DNA from: P36-A1 sp049478495 | GTDB taxonomy: Bacteria > Bacillota_I > Bacilli_A > JAJDGJ01 | Reading direction: 5' to 3' | Assembly: GCF_049478495.1 (NCBI RefSeq) | Contig: NZ_CP168083.1 | Span: 124,001-188,000 of the forward strand | Length of the DNA: 64,000 nt | The notes under the pieces: model-generated | What the model was told of the DNA's origin: nothing | Databases searched by the model: none | The model's input: the letters and a program-made list of their open reading frames with translations, nothing else | In this document: positions 17,575-26,514 of the stretch, in pieces | Layout: the number at the start of each line of letters is the position of its first letter | Numbering within the stretch: position 1 is the first letter of the stretch | Program-made: the position numbers and the translations under genes

Positions 17575-18570
17575 ATGAAAAAAATATTTAAATTACTGTG
17601 CTTAGGTTTTTTAACAATATCAGTTGTAGCATGTTCTTCAAATAAGAGTATCGAGATTCCAGATAGTGTATTAGACTTTGATTTAACAAAAATGAGTACA
17701 GAAGATCAAGAAAAACATGATAATCTTGTAGAAGTATTCAAGTCTTTAAACAATGAATCTACTTTGGCTTTTGGTACTACAACTACAGCTAATATTTTTA
17801 ATCAATTAGGATTAAATGTTGCTGCTGCTCCAGAATCTGTTAGTCTTGATAAAGATTTAACAGAAAAACAAGTAGCTATTACTGAATATGAAAAAGGTGA
17901 TGGAAATGTTGTTAATTTAGGTAGTGCTTTAACATTAAATCTTGAAGCAATTGTAAAAATGAATCCTGATTACTTTGTTTATTCAGATGCAATGATGTCA
18001 ACAGCAACTAATTATTCAACATTAGAAGAAAATGGTATTAAATTAGTAGCATTACCTCAAAGTAACTATCAAGATATGTTCATTGTTATTGATGCAATGA
18101 AAGCAGCTGGTATTTCAAATGAGAAACTAGATGAAAAAGTAACAGAATTTTCTACTGATTTAGAAAAAATATCAACTATTGTTAAAGATAAAGAAGCTAA
18201 ATCGGTAGCCTTAATACAAGTAGCAGGTGGACAAAATATGAGTATTGGAAACGATGCTATGCTTGGTAAAGTTGCTAAATCATTAGGAATTAAAAATATC
18301 TTTGAAACTTCAGCAACAAGTGCTTTAAACTCAGAAAAATTATTAAGTGAAAATCCAGATTTAATATTCCATTATACACACTCAATGCAAATGGGAACAA
18401 CAACTACTGGATTTGAAGATACAATTCAAGGTAAGAAATTCCAAACTTTAGATGCAGTAAAAAATAAAAAAGTAGTAGCTATGGGAAATGATAGTTATGC
18501 ATTCTCTCCTAGTGTTGATTTAAATATAACAAAAATGATGTTGCAATTGGTAGAAAACGCATATGAATAA
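17575..18570 (+). CDS. hmuT: Heme/iron-complex ABC transporter substrate-binding lipoprotein
   Basis: A 331-residue lipoprotein with signal peptide and lipobox VVAC, then a TroA-like PF01497 periplasmic-binding domain. Seen are GTTTTANIFNQLG, YEKGDGNVVNLGSALTLNLE, MNPDYFVYSD and a second lobe ending in KMMLQLVEN. A GTG at 17560 is part of the AAGGTGG ribosome binding site, so the ATG at 17575 is chosen. It heads a five-gene operon (permease, ATPase, flavodoxin, radical SAM heme lyase) whose order matches hmuTUVFW of Fusobacterium. Heme is therefore the likely cargo, inferred from context. PerR-type boxes lie in the promoter region. Confidence 0.88.
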   Translation: MKKIFKLLCLGFLTISVVACSSNKSIEIPDSVLDFDLTKMSTEDQEKHDNLVEVFKSLNNESTLAFGTTTTANIFNQLGLNVAAAPESVSLDKDLTEKQVAITEYEKGDGNVVNLGSALTLNLEAIVKMNPDYFVYSDAMMSTATNYSTLEENGIKLVALPQSNYQDMFIVIDAMKAAGISNEKLDEKVTEFSTDLEKISTIVKDKEAKSVALIQVAGGQNMSIGNDAMLGKVAKSLGIKNIFETSATSALNSEKLLSENPDLIFHYTHSMQMGTTTTGFEDTIQGKKFQTLDAVKNKKVVAMGNDSYAFSPSVDLNITKMMLQLVENAYE

Positions 18571-19552
18571 AAAGAATGTCTTTATTGTTGTAGCTTTATT
18601 CTTTATCATTAGTTTTTTCTTTAATCTTAGTTTTGGTGGATCAGGTATCAACATAAAAGACATTCTTACTTACGTATTTAATAGAGATCAAATAAATGAT
18701 TTAGATCGCTTTGAAACAATTTTATTTGATATTAGACTTCCAAGAACAGTAGTAGCAATGATGGCTGGTGCTTGCTTATCTGCAAGTGGGGTGTTAATTC
18801 AAGCTGTAATGAAAAATCCGCTAGCTGATAGTGGAATACTTGGAATACAATCAGGGGCTACTCTAGTAGCCTTACTGATTATGTTAGTCTATCCTGCATT
18901 AGCACCAATTATGCCAATAGCTGCCTTTCTTGGAGGGTTTGCAGTCTATTTACTACTAATGTCAACTGCTTTTAAAAGTGGTTTTAGTCCTATAAAACTT
19001 GTTTTAACAGGAGTTGCAATTAATGCATTAATAGGTGCAGTAATAGGAATGGTTACAATTTATAATAGTGAAAAAATACAAAATGCTTTAGCATGGCTTA
19101 ATGGTTCATTTGCAAGTGTAGACACTAGTGATATGTATTTAATGATAATTTATGGTAGTTTAGCTTTAATTGCAAGTCTACTATTAATTAAAAAGTGCAA
19201 CTTATTACTATTAGATGATGCAACTATAATAACAATCGGAGAAAATTTAATGCAGACTAGATTTATAGTTGCAAGCCTATCAGTATTGCTTGCAAGTATT
19301 TCAGTTAGTATAGTTGGTATTATTGGTTTTATTGGTTTAGTAGTTCCACATATAGGTAGAATGATAGTTGGATCTAGACATGAGTATCTATTACCATTTT
19401 CAATTACAATAGGAGCTTCACTAACAATGTTTGCAGATGGCTTTCAAAAATGGTTTTTTAATCCAGTTGAAATTCCAGCAGGAACAATAATCTCATTTAT
19501 TGGAGCAAGTTTCTTCTTCTACTTATTAATAAGGGAGCAAAAGTATGATTAA
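18563..19552 (+). CDS. hmuU: FecCD-type heme/iron ABC transporter permease
   Basis: A 329-residue integral membrane protein of the FecCD/BtuC family. Motifs are DIRLPRTVVAMMAGACLSASGVLIQAVMKNPLAD, the GxxxGA segments, and the EAA-like VGIIGFIGLVVPHIGRMIVG loop that contacts the ATPase. About nine to ten membrane helices are expected. It overlaps the substrate-binding gene by 8 nt and the ATPase gene by 8 nt, so the three are translationally coupled. Confidence 0.93.
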   Translation: MNKKNVFIVVALFFIISFFFNLSFGGSGINIKDILTYVFNRDQINDLDRFETILFDIRLPRTVVAMMAGACLSASGVLIQAVMKNPLADSGILGIQSGATLVALLIMLVYPALAPIMPIAAFLGGFAVYLLLMSTAFKSGFSPIKLVLTGVAINALIGAVIGMVTIYNSEKIQNALAWLNGSFASVDTSDMYLMIIYGSLALIASLLLIKKCNLLLLDDATIITIGENLMQTRFIVASLSVLLASISVSIVGIIGFIGLVVPHIGRMIVGSRHEYLLPFSITIGASLTMFADGFQKWFFNPVEIPAGTIISFIGASFFFYLLIREQKYD

Positions 19553-20306
19553 AATTGAAAACTTAACAATTAGATTTGGTAACAAAGTAGCAGTAGATAA
19601 TTTATCTATAGAATTAACTAAAGGTAAATTTACGGCAATAGTAGGACCTAATGGTTGTGGAAAGTCGACAACCATTAAAGCTGTTGCAGGATTAGTAAAA
19701 CCTGAACAAGGAAATATCTTTATTGATTCTAAGACAAAAGATAGCTATAATCGTAAAGATTTAGCGCAAAAAATGGCCTTCTTAATGCAGTTTAAAGATA
19801 TTAGTAATGATTTTACTGTTAAACAAATAGTTACATATGGAAGGCAACCATATGTTAAAAGATTTAAATCAATGGATTCATATGATTATGAAGTAATTGA
19901 AAAAGTATTAGTACAAGCAAACATTAAACACTTAGAAAATAATAAAGTTTCTAAACTATCTGGTGGAGAAAGACAAAGAGTATACTTAGCTTTAGCACTA
20001 GCACAAGAACCAGAAATATTAATTTTAGATGAACCAACAAATCATTTAGATTTAAAATACCAGTATGAGATATTAAAAATGATACGTAATCTAAATCAAA
20101 GTCAAAATATCACAGTAGTATGTGTACTACATGATTTAACACATGCAATCAGGTTTGCAGATGAGATTATAGTAATGAAAAATGGAAAGCTAGTTAAAAC
20201 AGAATGTTCAAACAGCTGTTTAAATGAAGGCTTAATTAAAGATGTATACGATGTAGATTGTAATATCTTTTCAAAAAATGGACAACAATATATAGAAGTC
20301 GTGTAG
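19545..20306 (+). CDS. hmuV: Heme/iron ABC transporter ATPase
   Basis: A 253-residue ABC ATPase. Walker A is GPNGCGKST, the signature is LSGGERQR, Walker B is ILILDEPTNHLD, and the switch His is in VLHD. The YGRQPYVKRF segment after the Q-loop is typical of the FepC/BtuD group that pairs with FecCD permeases. It overlaps the permease by 8 nt. Confidence 0.94.
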   Translation: MIKIENLTIRFGNKVAVDNLSIELTKGKFTAIVGPNGCGKSTTIKAVAGLVKPEQGNIFIDSKTKDSYNRKDLAQKMAFLMQFKDISNDFTVKQIVTYGRQPYVKRFKSMDSYDYEVIEKVLVQANIKHLENNKVSKLSGGERQRVYLALALAQEPEILILDEPTNHLDLKYQYEILKMIRNLNQSQNITVVCVLHDLTHAIRFADEIIVMKNGKLVKTECSNSCLNEGLIKDVYDVDCNIFSKNGQQYIEVV

Positions 20307-20318
20307 GAGGACAAACAA

Positions 20319-20837
20319 ATGAAAACACTTATCGCATATTCGTCAAAGACAGGATCAACAAAGAAAATAGCTGAAAAATTAAAAGAATACGCAAATGAAG
20401 CAATTATGTATGACATAAATCAAAAAGATGATATTACTTTAGCTGATTTTGAACATATATATGTATTAGGATGGATAGACAAAGGAACATATAATAAAGA
20501 AGCTTTAGACTTTGCTAATAGTATAAGCAATAAAAAAGTATCATTTATATTTACTTTAGGAGCTTATCCAAACAGTATGCATGCTTATGATTGCATAGAA
20601 AACATTAAAAAAGTACTAGTCGAAAACAATAATGAAGTAATTTCATTCTGGCATTGTCAAGGACCAATTGACCCAAAATTAATTGAATGGATGAAAAATT
20701 TAGATCCAAGTCATGGACATGCTGTTGATAAATCAAGAGAGCTTAGATGGGCAGATGCAGCCAATCATCCTAACCAAGAAGATTATAATTCATTATTTGG
20801 ATTTTATAGCTTAACAAATAAAAAGTTAGAGAACTAA
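20319..20837 (+). CDS. hmuF: Flavodoxin-like protein of the heme operon (HmuF-like)
   Basis: A 172-residue flavodoxin-superfamily protein. The FMN phosphate loop is SSKTGSTKK, with YVLGWIDKGTYN and FTLGAYPNSMHAY in the positions of the two other FMN loops. It is 12 nt after the ATPase gene and 2 nt before the radical SAM gene. In Fusobacterium nucleatum the flavodoxin HmuF in the same position serves heme trafficking and anaerobilin reduction with the ChuW-type HmuW. The equivalent role is inferred here from gene order. Confidence 0.85.
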   Translation: MKTLIAYSSKTGSTKKIAEKLKEYANEAIMYDINQKDDITLADFEHIYVLGWIDKGTYNKEALDFANSISNKKVSFIFTLGAYPNSMHAYDCIENIKKVLVENNNEVISFWHCQGPIDPKLIEWMKNLDPSHGHAVDKSRELRWADAANHPNQEDYNSLFGFYSLTNKKLEN

Positions 20838-20839
20838 TT

Positions 20840-22141
20840 ATGGATATATCTAGAAGATTTAAATCACATCATGATGCCTTAGCAACCTATTCAGAATATT
20901 CAGTATCTAAAAGAATGCAAAAAGATGAATTGTTTGCTGAACTTAAAACAAAAGAATTAGATTATTCAAGATCACATGCAATGTATATACATACACCATA
21001 CTGTGATAAAATTTGTTCATTTTGTAATTTGAATAGATCAGTAAAAGATGATAATGTATTAAACTATCATTTAAAAGTAATAGAACAACTAAAAGAATAT
21101 GCATCCTTAGATAATGTTACAAAGTTAAGTATTGGAAGCATTTACTTTGGTGGAGGAACACCAACAGTACTTGAAGGAGAACAAATTAGAGCAATCGTAA
21201 AAACAATAAAAGAATTATTTAATGTTGAAACAGATTGTGAAATATCAGTAGAATCTACATTACATAACCTAGATTTAAATAAGCTTGCAATTATGCAAGA
21301 AGGTGGAATAAATAGATTAAGTATTGGTATACAAACATTTGATTCTCAAGGACGTAAATATTTCAATAGAACATTTAATAAGAATGAAGTAGTTAATAAA
21401 TTAAAAGAAATAAGAAACAACTTCAAAGGAATAGTAACAATAGACAAAATATATAATTATCATTTAGAAACAAAAGAAATGCTAGAAGAAGATGTAAAAC
21501 TAATACAAGAAACAGATGTAGATAGTATTTCATTTTACTCACTAATGATACATAAAGGTTCATCTCTTTCACATAATCCAAACTATAAAACACTTGATGA
21601 TACAAATGATTTAGAATTCCATAACTATTTTGTAGAAAAAATGATGGAAACAAATAATTATGATATATTAGAATTAACAAAACTTGTTAAAAAAAATAGA
21701 GATAAATATCGTTATATTACAATAAGAAATAATGGTGGTTATACTATACCAGTTGGACAAGGTTCAGGTGGTAATATCGCAAACTATAAAATGATGAATA
21801 TGAACTTTGATATGATGATGATTATTAAAGAAGAAAATGAACAAATGCAAAAAGCAGATTTATTATATGGAATGATGCAGTTTAATAAATTTAATTTAGA
21901 TAATATCAGTCAACATTTACATATAGGCGAAATACATTTTCTAAAATCAAAATTACAACAACTTGTTTTAGATGGTTATTTAACTAAAGAAGATAATAAC
22001 TATATTCATACACAAAAAGGCTTATTTTATGGAAATAATGTTTGTGCAGAAATAGTAAAACAATACTTAGATGCATTCAATACATTAAAGACAAAACAAG
22101 CAATTCAAGCTCACGGACATCCAGCTCACATTGCAAGATAA
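20840..22141 (+). CDS. hmuW: Radical SAM anaerobic heme-degrading enzyme (ChuW/HutW/HmuW)
   Basis: A 433-residue HemN-superfamily radical SAM protein. The cluster motif is C55-x3-C59-x2-C62 after YIHTPY. FGGGTPT and RLSIGIQTFDSQGRKYFNR are the SAM-binding strands. A C-terminal winged-helix region (GMMQFNKFNLDNISQHL) follows. The start with RFKSHHDAL and the absence of a full HemN/HemW C-terminus fit the ChuW/HutW branch, which opens the heme ring by radical methyl transfer under anaerobic conditions. The location behind a heme-type ABC transporter and a flavodoxin supports this over HemW. It ends the operon. Confidence 0.88.
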   Translation: MDISRRFKSHHDALATYSEYSVSKRMQKDELFAELKTKELDYSRSHAMYIHTPYCDKICSFCNLNRSVKDDNVLNYHLKVIEQLKEYASLDNVTKLSIGSIYFGGGTPTVLEGEQIRAIVKTIKELFNVETDCEISVESTLHNLDLNKLAIMQEGGINRLSIGIQTFDSQGRKYFNRTFNKNEVVNKLKEIRNNFKGIVTIDKIYNYHLETKEMLEEDVKLIQETDVDSISFYSLMIHKGSSLSHNPNYKTLDDTNDLEFHNYFVEKMMETNNYDILELTKLVKKNRDKYRYITIRNNGGYTIPVGQGSGGNIANYKMMNMNFDMMMIIKEENEQMQKADLLYGMMQFNKFNLDNISQHLHIGEIHFLKSKLQQLVLDGYLTKEDNNYIHTQKGLFYGNNVCAEIVKQYLDAFNTLKTKQAIQAHGHPAHIAR

Positions 22142-22147
22142 TATATT

Positions 22148-22175
22148 AAGGGTAACAATTGTTACCCTTTTTTAT
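22148..22175 (+). terminator. Terminator of the heme operon
   Basis: AAGGGTAACAATTGTTACCCTT is a perfect palindrome followed by a T run. Confidence 0.88.
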
Positions 22176-22378
22176 ATTATTTTATTAATTTAAGAAAAAG
22201 CCAACTAATCATACTATTAGCAAAAAAAGACTGATTTAAGCTAATAAAAAGCACTAATAGTAAATATATACCCTATTTCATTAGTTACATTGTAAGTAAA
22301 CAATCAATTATTATTAACATTAAGTGTAAATATGTTAATATTGTGTTATAATAAGTCTTATAAAGAGAGGGGTATAAT

Positions 22379-23965
22379 ATGAATAAGGTAATGGTGGTAC
22401 ATGGATACGTTCTTTCAGGAACTGGAAGTAATTTATATGTAAGAAATGTAGTCAAAAAAATGTGTGAAGTCGGACAAGATGTAGTACTAGTCTGCCAAGA
22501 ATTCACTCCAGAAGATTATGATTTTATTAATAGATGTTTTAGACAAGATGGGGCTAGTTTTAACTTAGAATTTGATAGAGATAGTAAATATCCTGGTAAG
22601 TGTGATATTTATATTCCAGATACTAAAAATGAACTACTTGTATATGTATATGATAAATACAAGCATTTAGATGTCAAAGAAATGCATACCGTAAGTGATC
22701 AAGATATAGATAACTACATAAATATGAATGCATCATGTATTAAGTATATTATGGAAAATGAAAAAATTGATAAGGCATATTCTAATCATTTAGTCTTACA
22801 ACCACAATATGTTTCAAAAGGAATAAAAGATGCTAAAAGTGATACAAAACATATAATCATTGGACATGGTAGTGACTTGAACTATGCTATTTCAAACTCA
22901 AAATATCTTGAAAAACTATCAATAGAAACATTAAAAAGTTGTAATCAGTTAGTTGCAGTATCACAACACTCAAAAGAAACAATGCAAGAGTTTTATAAAG
23001 ATCTTGATTTAAGTGATTGTAAAGTAATACCAGCAGGATTAGATGAACAATTATATTTTGATATGGATGAAAAATCAGAAAAAGAAATGTTATCTGAATA
23101 TATAAAAACACATGATCAAAATCATGGTTTTAATGATAAAGTTGCCCTTAAAATAAAGGAAATGGTAAAAAATAACGATTTTAATTTTAATGATGTTGAT
23201 GATATGTATGAAGCTAAAGATATCGAACATAACATTAAAGATAAGTTATTTGATACTTTATACAATAAAGATTTAAAGAAAGTTATTTATTTAGGCAAAT
23301 ATTTAGAACAAAAAGGAATTATACCTTTAATACTAGGATTACCATTATTATATGCTAATAATCCTAATACAAATGTTATTTTAGTAGGATTTGGAGCTCT
23401 AAGATCTAAAATTGAATATATAATAAACTTGATAGAACAAGATAAATTAGAAGTGTTATTTAATAATTATGAAAAATTAAATGTCACATTACAAGAAGAT
23501 ATCAATATACTTAATCAATTAAAAGAAAATCTTAAAGATGCAAACTACAAAGAAAAATACTATTCAAAAATATCAAAATTAAGAGAAGCAACATTATTCA
23601 CAGGTTATTTTGATCAAAAATATGCTATAAGAATATTATGTCATGGAAAAATAAGTATTTTCCCTAGTATATACACTGAAGCTTTTGGAATGGTAATAAT
23701 TGAGGCAATGGCAGCTAAAGTTACCCCACTAGTAACAAAGCATTCAGGTTTTAAAGAAACATTAGAAACAGCTGCTAATGAAATAACTGACTTAGATATT
23801 AATGAATTATCAGTAGAGCTTGATAAAGATATGTTAGACAATATAGTTGCAAAGGCTACTACTTTATTAAATGCAGATAATACACATATAAATGATGAAA
23901 TGAGCGAATTTGCTTTGAAGAATTATGGTTGGAAAGAAATAGCTAAAGATTTATTGAATTTATAA
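22379..23965 (+). CDS. GT4-type glycosyltransferase
   Basis: A 528-residue retaining glycosyltransferase, longer than the usual 380-420 because of a roughly 100-residue charged insert around residues 225-300. The N-terminal nucleotide-free lobe has VHGYVLSGTGSNLYVRNV. The sugar-nucleotide lobe has YLGKYLEQKGI, a SIFPSIYTEAFG loop and the E-x7-E pair in EAFGMVIIEAMA. There is no membrane segment, so it is cytosolic or peripheral. Its acceptor is unknown. It is monocistronic between two terminators, with a GAGAGGGG ribosome binding site. Confidence 0.88.
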   Translation: MNKVMVVHGYVLSGTGSNLYVRNVVKKMCEVGQDVVLVCQEFTPEDYDFINRCFRQDGASFNLEFDRDSKYPGKCDIYIPDTKNELLVYVYDKYKHLDVKEMHTVSDQDIDNYINMNASCIKYIMENEKIDKAYSNHLVLQPQYVSKGIKDAKSDTKHIIIGHGSDLNYAISNSKYLEKLSIETLKSCNQLVAVSQHSKETMQEFYKDLDLSDCKVIPAGLDEQLYFDMDEKSEKEMLSEYIKTHDQNHGFNDKVALKIKEMVKNNDFNFNDVDDMYEAKDIEHNIKDKLFDTLYNKDLKKVIYLGKYLEQKGIIPLILGLPLLYANNPNTNVILVGFGALRSKIEYIINLIEQDKLEVLFNNYEKLNVTLQEDINILNQLKENLKDANYKEKYYSKISKLREATLFTGYFDQKYAIRILCHGKISIFPSIYTEAFGMVIIEAMAAKVTPLVTKHSGFKETLETAANEITDLDINELSVELDKDMLDNIVAKATTLLNADNTHINDEMSEFALKNYGWKEIAKDLLNL

Positions 23966-24012
23966 TAATTAATAATCTATCTAAACTAAAAGATACTAAA
24001 ATAGAGCTAAAG

Positions 24013-24051
24013 AAAAGGCTAGTATAATTAAAATTATACTAGCCTTTTTTT
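24013..24051. terminator. Bidirectional terminator
   Basis: AAAAGGCTAGTATAATT and its exact complement form a 17-bp stem with A on one side and T on the other. It serves the glycosyltransferase and possibly the convergent YolD/polymerase operon. Confidence 0.88.
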
Positions 24052-24097
24052 AGATGTTACTAAATAATTTAAAGTACTATTACAAGTTTTTAAGGAG

Positions 24098-24433
24098 CTA
24101 AACTTTACTTACACTACTAATAGAGTCTAAAGGAATAATAATATCATTAATGAACAAGGTTGAATTCAAAGTATCAACTTTAGAAATATAACCTTTAATT
24201 AATTTAAACTCATTATTTTCTAAGTAATCTATTGATACCTCTAGTTTTAATTCTAAGGCTTCTAAGACAATATAATTAATTTCATCTAAATGTTCATCAA
24301 ATAGATTGATAGACTTTTGTACAATTTCTATTGCTGTGTCTTTTTGTTCATCTCCACTAACAACAGCTGCAAAAGCATGCCATTTTTCAATACCTCTTGG
24401 ACTAAACTTATAATCTTGATTTCTATTCTGCAT
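24098..24433 (-). CDS. YolD-like family protein
   Basis: About 111 residues with the YolD-like (PF08863) pattern: an N-terminal RGIEKWHAFAAV segment, an E-Q-K-D turn, a long central stretch LELKLEVSIDYLENNEFKLIKGYISKVD, and a closing I.LDSISSV. A TTG at 24445 would lengthen it, but the ATG at 24433 follows a GGTGG motif. It overlaps the last 11 nt of the Y-family polymerase gene. YolD genes typically pair with uvrX/yqjW-type polymerases; function unknown. Confidence 0.87.
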   Translation of the reverse strand: MQNRNQDYKFSPRGIEKWHAFAAVVSGDEQKDTAIEIVQKSINLFDEHLDEINYIVLEALELKLEVSIDYLENNEFKLIKGYISKVDTLNSTLFINDIIIPLDSISSVSKV

Positions 24434-25703
24434 TATGGCCACCAATTAAAGATGTACGCTCTATAAAACTAGAGTCTTCAGTTAATAAACTTGCTTTAAT
24501 AATAGTATTTTTACCAAATTTATTATTGATAACATCATATGCAAGATCAAGTTCAGCATTATCAATATCTTTACCTTCAGAAAATAAATTTAATTGAACT
24601 CCTGAAAATTCTTGAATATTAGAACAAGATAAAGATATTTTTCTAATATTGACATTAAGTACATGATTATCATAAATAGCTAAAACAGCATCTTTTAAAA
24701 CACGGTAATCATTGGTGTAGATTGAAAGTTTTCTTTGCATTGAAAAAGATGGTTGGTTTTCAGTATAAGCATATCTTACAGCAATATGAATCAAGTTACT
24801 AGCCATTTTATCATGTCTCATTCTTGTGGTGACTTGAACTAATAAATCAAGCATAGATTGTCGTGTTTCTGCTTTAGATGTATCTTTAAATAATGTTTGT
24901 CCAACACTATAACCTTTTCTAGTACTTAATTTTTGTTGATGTTGAACTTTAGAAATATCAATACCATTAGCATGTAAAAACAACTCTTCACCCATAATGC
25001 CTAAATGCTTAACTAGCTTATATATATCAGCGTGAGCTAATTCATTCATAGAAGATATACCTAAGTCATTTAAACGTTTACTTAAACCTCTTCCAATGCC
25101 CCAAACATCAGTTAAATTTTTAATAGGCCATAACTTAGTTTCTAAATCATCATAAGACCAGCAAGCTATGAAATCTTTATTATGCTTAGCTTCAATATCT
25201 AAAGCTAGTTTTGCAAGTAACATGTTATGACCAACACCAGCAGCAGCATATAAGCCAAATTCATTTCTAAGATTTTGTAACAACATTAATGCTATTTCAT
25301 AAGTTGATTTATTATAAAGTTTTCGATAACTAGTAACATCTATAAACACTTCATCGATTGAGTATACTAGAATATCATCACTACTAAAATAACGTAAATA
25401 CATCTTTAAGATATTATTACTACAATCAACATATTTACGCATATTAGGTTTAATAATATCAATCTCTTTACGATATTTTTTAGGTAGTTCAAAAATTCTT
25501 AATCTACCTGGAATACCTAAAGCTTTTAAAGCTGGAGATACAGCTAAAATAATACTACCTTTTCCCCTTGATGAATCAGCAACAACCATTTTCTTTTTAA
25601 AAGGATCCCAACCTCTATCAACACATTCTACTGAAGCAAAAAAACACTTTAAATCAATACATATTATATGATCATATAACTTCAATTTTTCTAGTTGTTC
25701 CAT
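24423..25703 (-). CDS. Y-family DNA polymerase (UvrX/ImpB/UmuC type)
   Basis: A 426-residue translesion polymerase. The catalytic Asp of IDLKCFFASVE and the Asp-Glu pair of YSIDEVFID are present. The helix-hairpin-helix WGIGRGLSKRLNDLG and the little-finger domain follow. With the downstream YolD-like gene it matches the YqjW/UvrX-YolD pair of Bacilli and their mobile elements, a group linked to the SOS response. No obvious LexA box was seen upstream. The GGAGGTGA site is optimal. Confidence 0.93.
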   Translation of the reverse strand: MEQLEKLKLYDHIICIDLKCFFASVECVDRGWDPFKKKMVVADSSRGKGSIILAVSPALKALGIPGRLRIFELPKKYRKEIDIIKPNMRKYVDCSNNILKMYLRYFSSDDILVYSIDEVFIDVTSYRKLYNKSTYEIALMLLQNLRNEFGLYAAAGVGHNMLLAKLALDIEAKHNKDFIACWSYDDLETKLWPIKNLTDVWGIGRGLSKRLNDLGISSMNELAHADIYKLVKHLGIMGEELFLHANGIDISKVQHQQKLSTRKGYSVGQTLFKDTSKAETRQSMLDLLVQVTTRMRHDKMASNLIHIAVRYAYTENQPSFSMQRKLSIYTNDYRVLKDAVLAIYDNHVLNVNIRKISLSCSNIQEFSGVQLNLFSEGKDIDNAELDLAYDVINNKFGKNTIIKASLLTEDSSFIERTSLIGGHNAE

Positions 25704-25793
25704 GAAATCACCTCCACTATAATTATAAGATATTTTGAATCATTAATTGTGTAATTTAAGCAAAAATAATTTATTATAATTAATAAATTAATC

Positions 25794-25830
25794 AAAAAAA
25801 GAACAGCTAGAATTAATATTCTAACTGCTT
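25794..25830 (-). terminator. Terminator of the GNAT gene
   Basis: On the reverse strand an AGCAGTTAGAAT/ATTCTAGCTGTT stem is followed by seven T. Confidence 0.82.
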
Positions 25831-25847
25831 TATTGTATTATTTTAGT

Positions 25848-26384
25848 TTAATTGTTTTTATGATAAACCATAGAATCTAGTTCCGCATTAAATAATTTAA
25901 CTCGTTCTACTACTTTAAAACCAAGTCTTTCATAATACTTTTCAACATCTTCTTTATATGTTTCAACTAATAAAGATAAATCTTTATCAGCATGATCTAT
26001 TGCATATAAGAATAATTCTTTAGAAATTCCTTTACCACGATAGGCTGAATCTACTGCTAAAGAATCTAAATATATTGTATTAGGATAAGCTTCTATATCA
26101 AACTTATAACCATTATTTACAATTTTTTCCATATTTTCATTTAGCTTAGCTTCATCATTAGCTTCATAAAAAACTAGAGCACTAACAATTTTATTATCTA
26201 GTTCATAAACTAATATGTTCTTATAATAAAATTTAGTATCCGGTGTTTCTAAATATTCAAGAAGTAAAGCTTTTTGGGCTTTTAAATTCTTTGTTTTCAA
26301 GATATCTTCAAACAATACAGAAGAAGCTAATAAAATTAAATCTGCAATAGTATCAATATCTTTTAATTTTGCTATTCTAATCAT
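25848..26384 (-). CDS. GNAT family N-acetyltransferase
   Basis: A 178-residue GNAT protein. It begins IRIAKLKDIDTIADLI. Motif A is YLDSLAVDSAYRGKGISKELF, with the R-G-K-G-I acetyl-CoA pyrophosphate loop, and the end has YYERLGFKVVERV. A further in-frame ATG at 26447 lacks a ribosome binding site, while the ATG at 26384 follows AAGGGGGT by 7 nt. The substrate is unknown. Confidence 0.88.
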   Translation of the reverse strand: MIRIAKLKDIDTIADLILLASSVLFEDILKTKNLKAQKALLLEYLETPDTKFYYKNILVYELDNKIVSALVFYEANDEAKLNENMEKIVNNGYKFDIEAYPNTIYLDSLAVDSAYRGKGISKELFLYAIDHADKDLSLLVETYKEDVEKYYERLGFKVVERVKLFNAELDSMVYHKNN

Positions 26385-26514
26385 AATAAATACCCCCTTA
26401 TAGGAATATTGTAACATATTAGATATGTTTAAAATATAAATATTCAATAATGATATAAAAAATATTAAATAATGGTTTATAATAAGAGTATATTTTTATG
26501 ATGGGGGATAAAAT

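Noticed and set aside
24434..24445. TTG at 24445 as start of the YolD-like protein
   Set aside because: An ATG four codons later has a better ribosome binding site and fits the family length.
26385..26447. N-terminal extension of the GNAT protein from 26447
   Set aside because: No ribosome binding site, extension not GNAT-like, and AAGGGGGT precedes the ATG at 26384.
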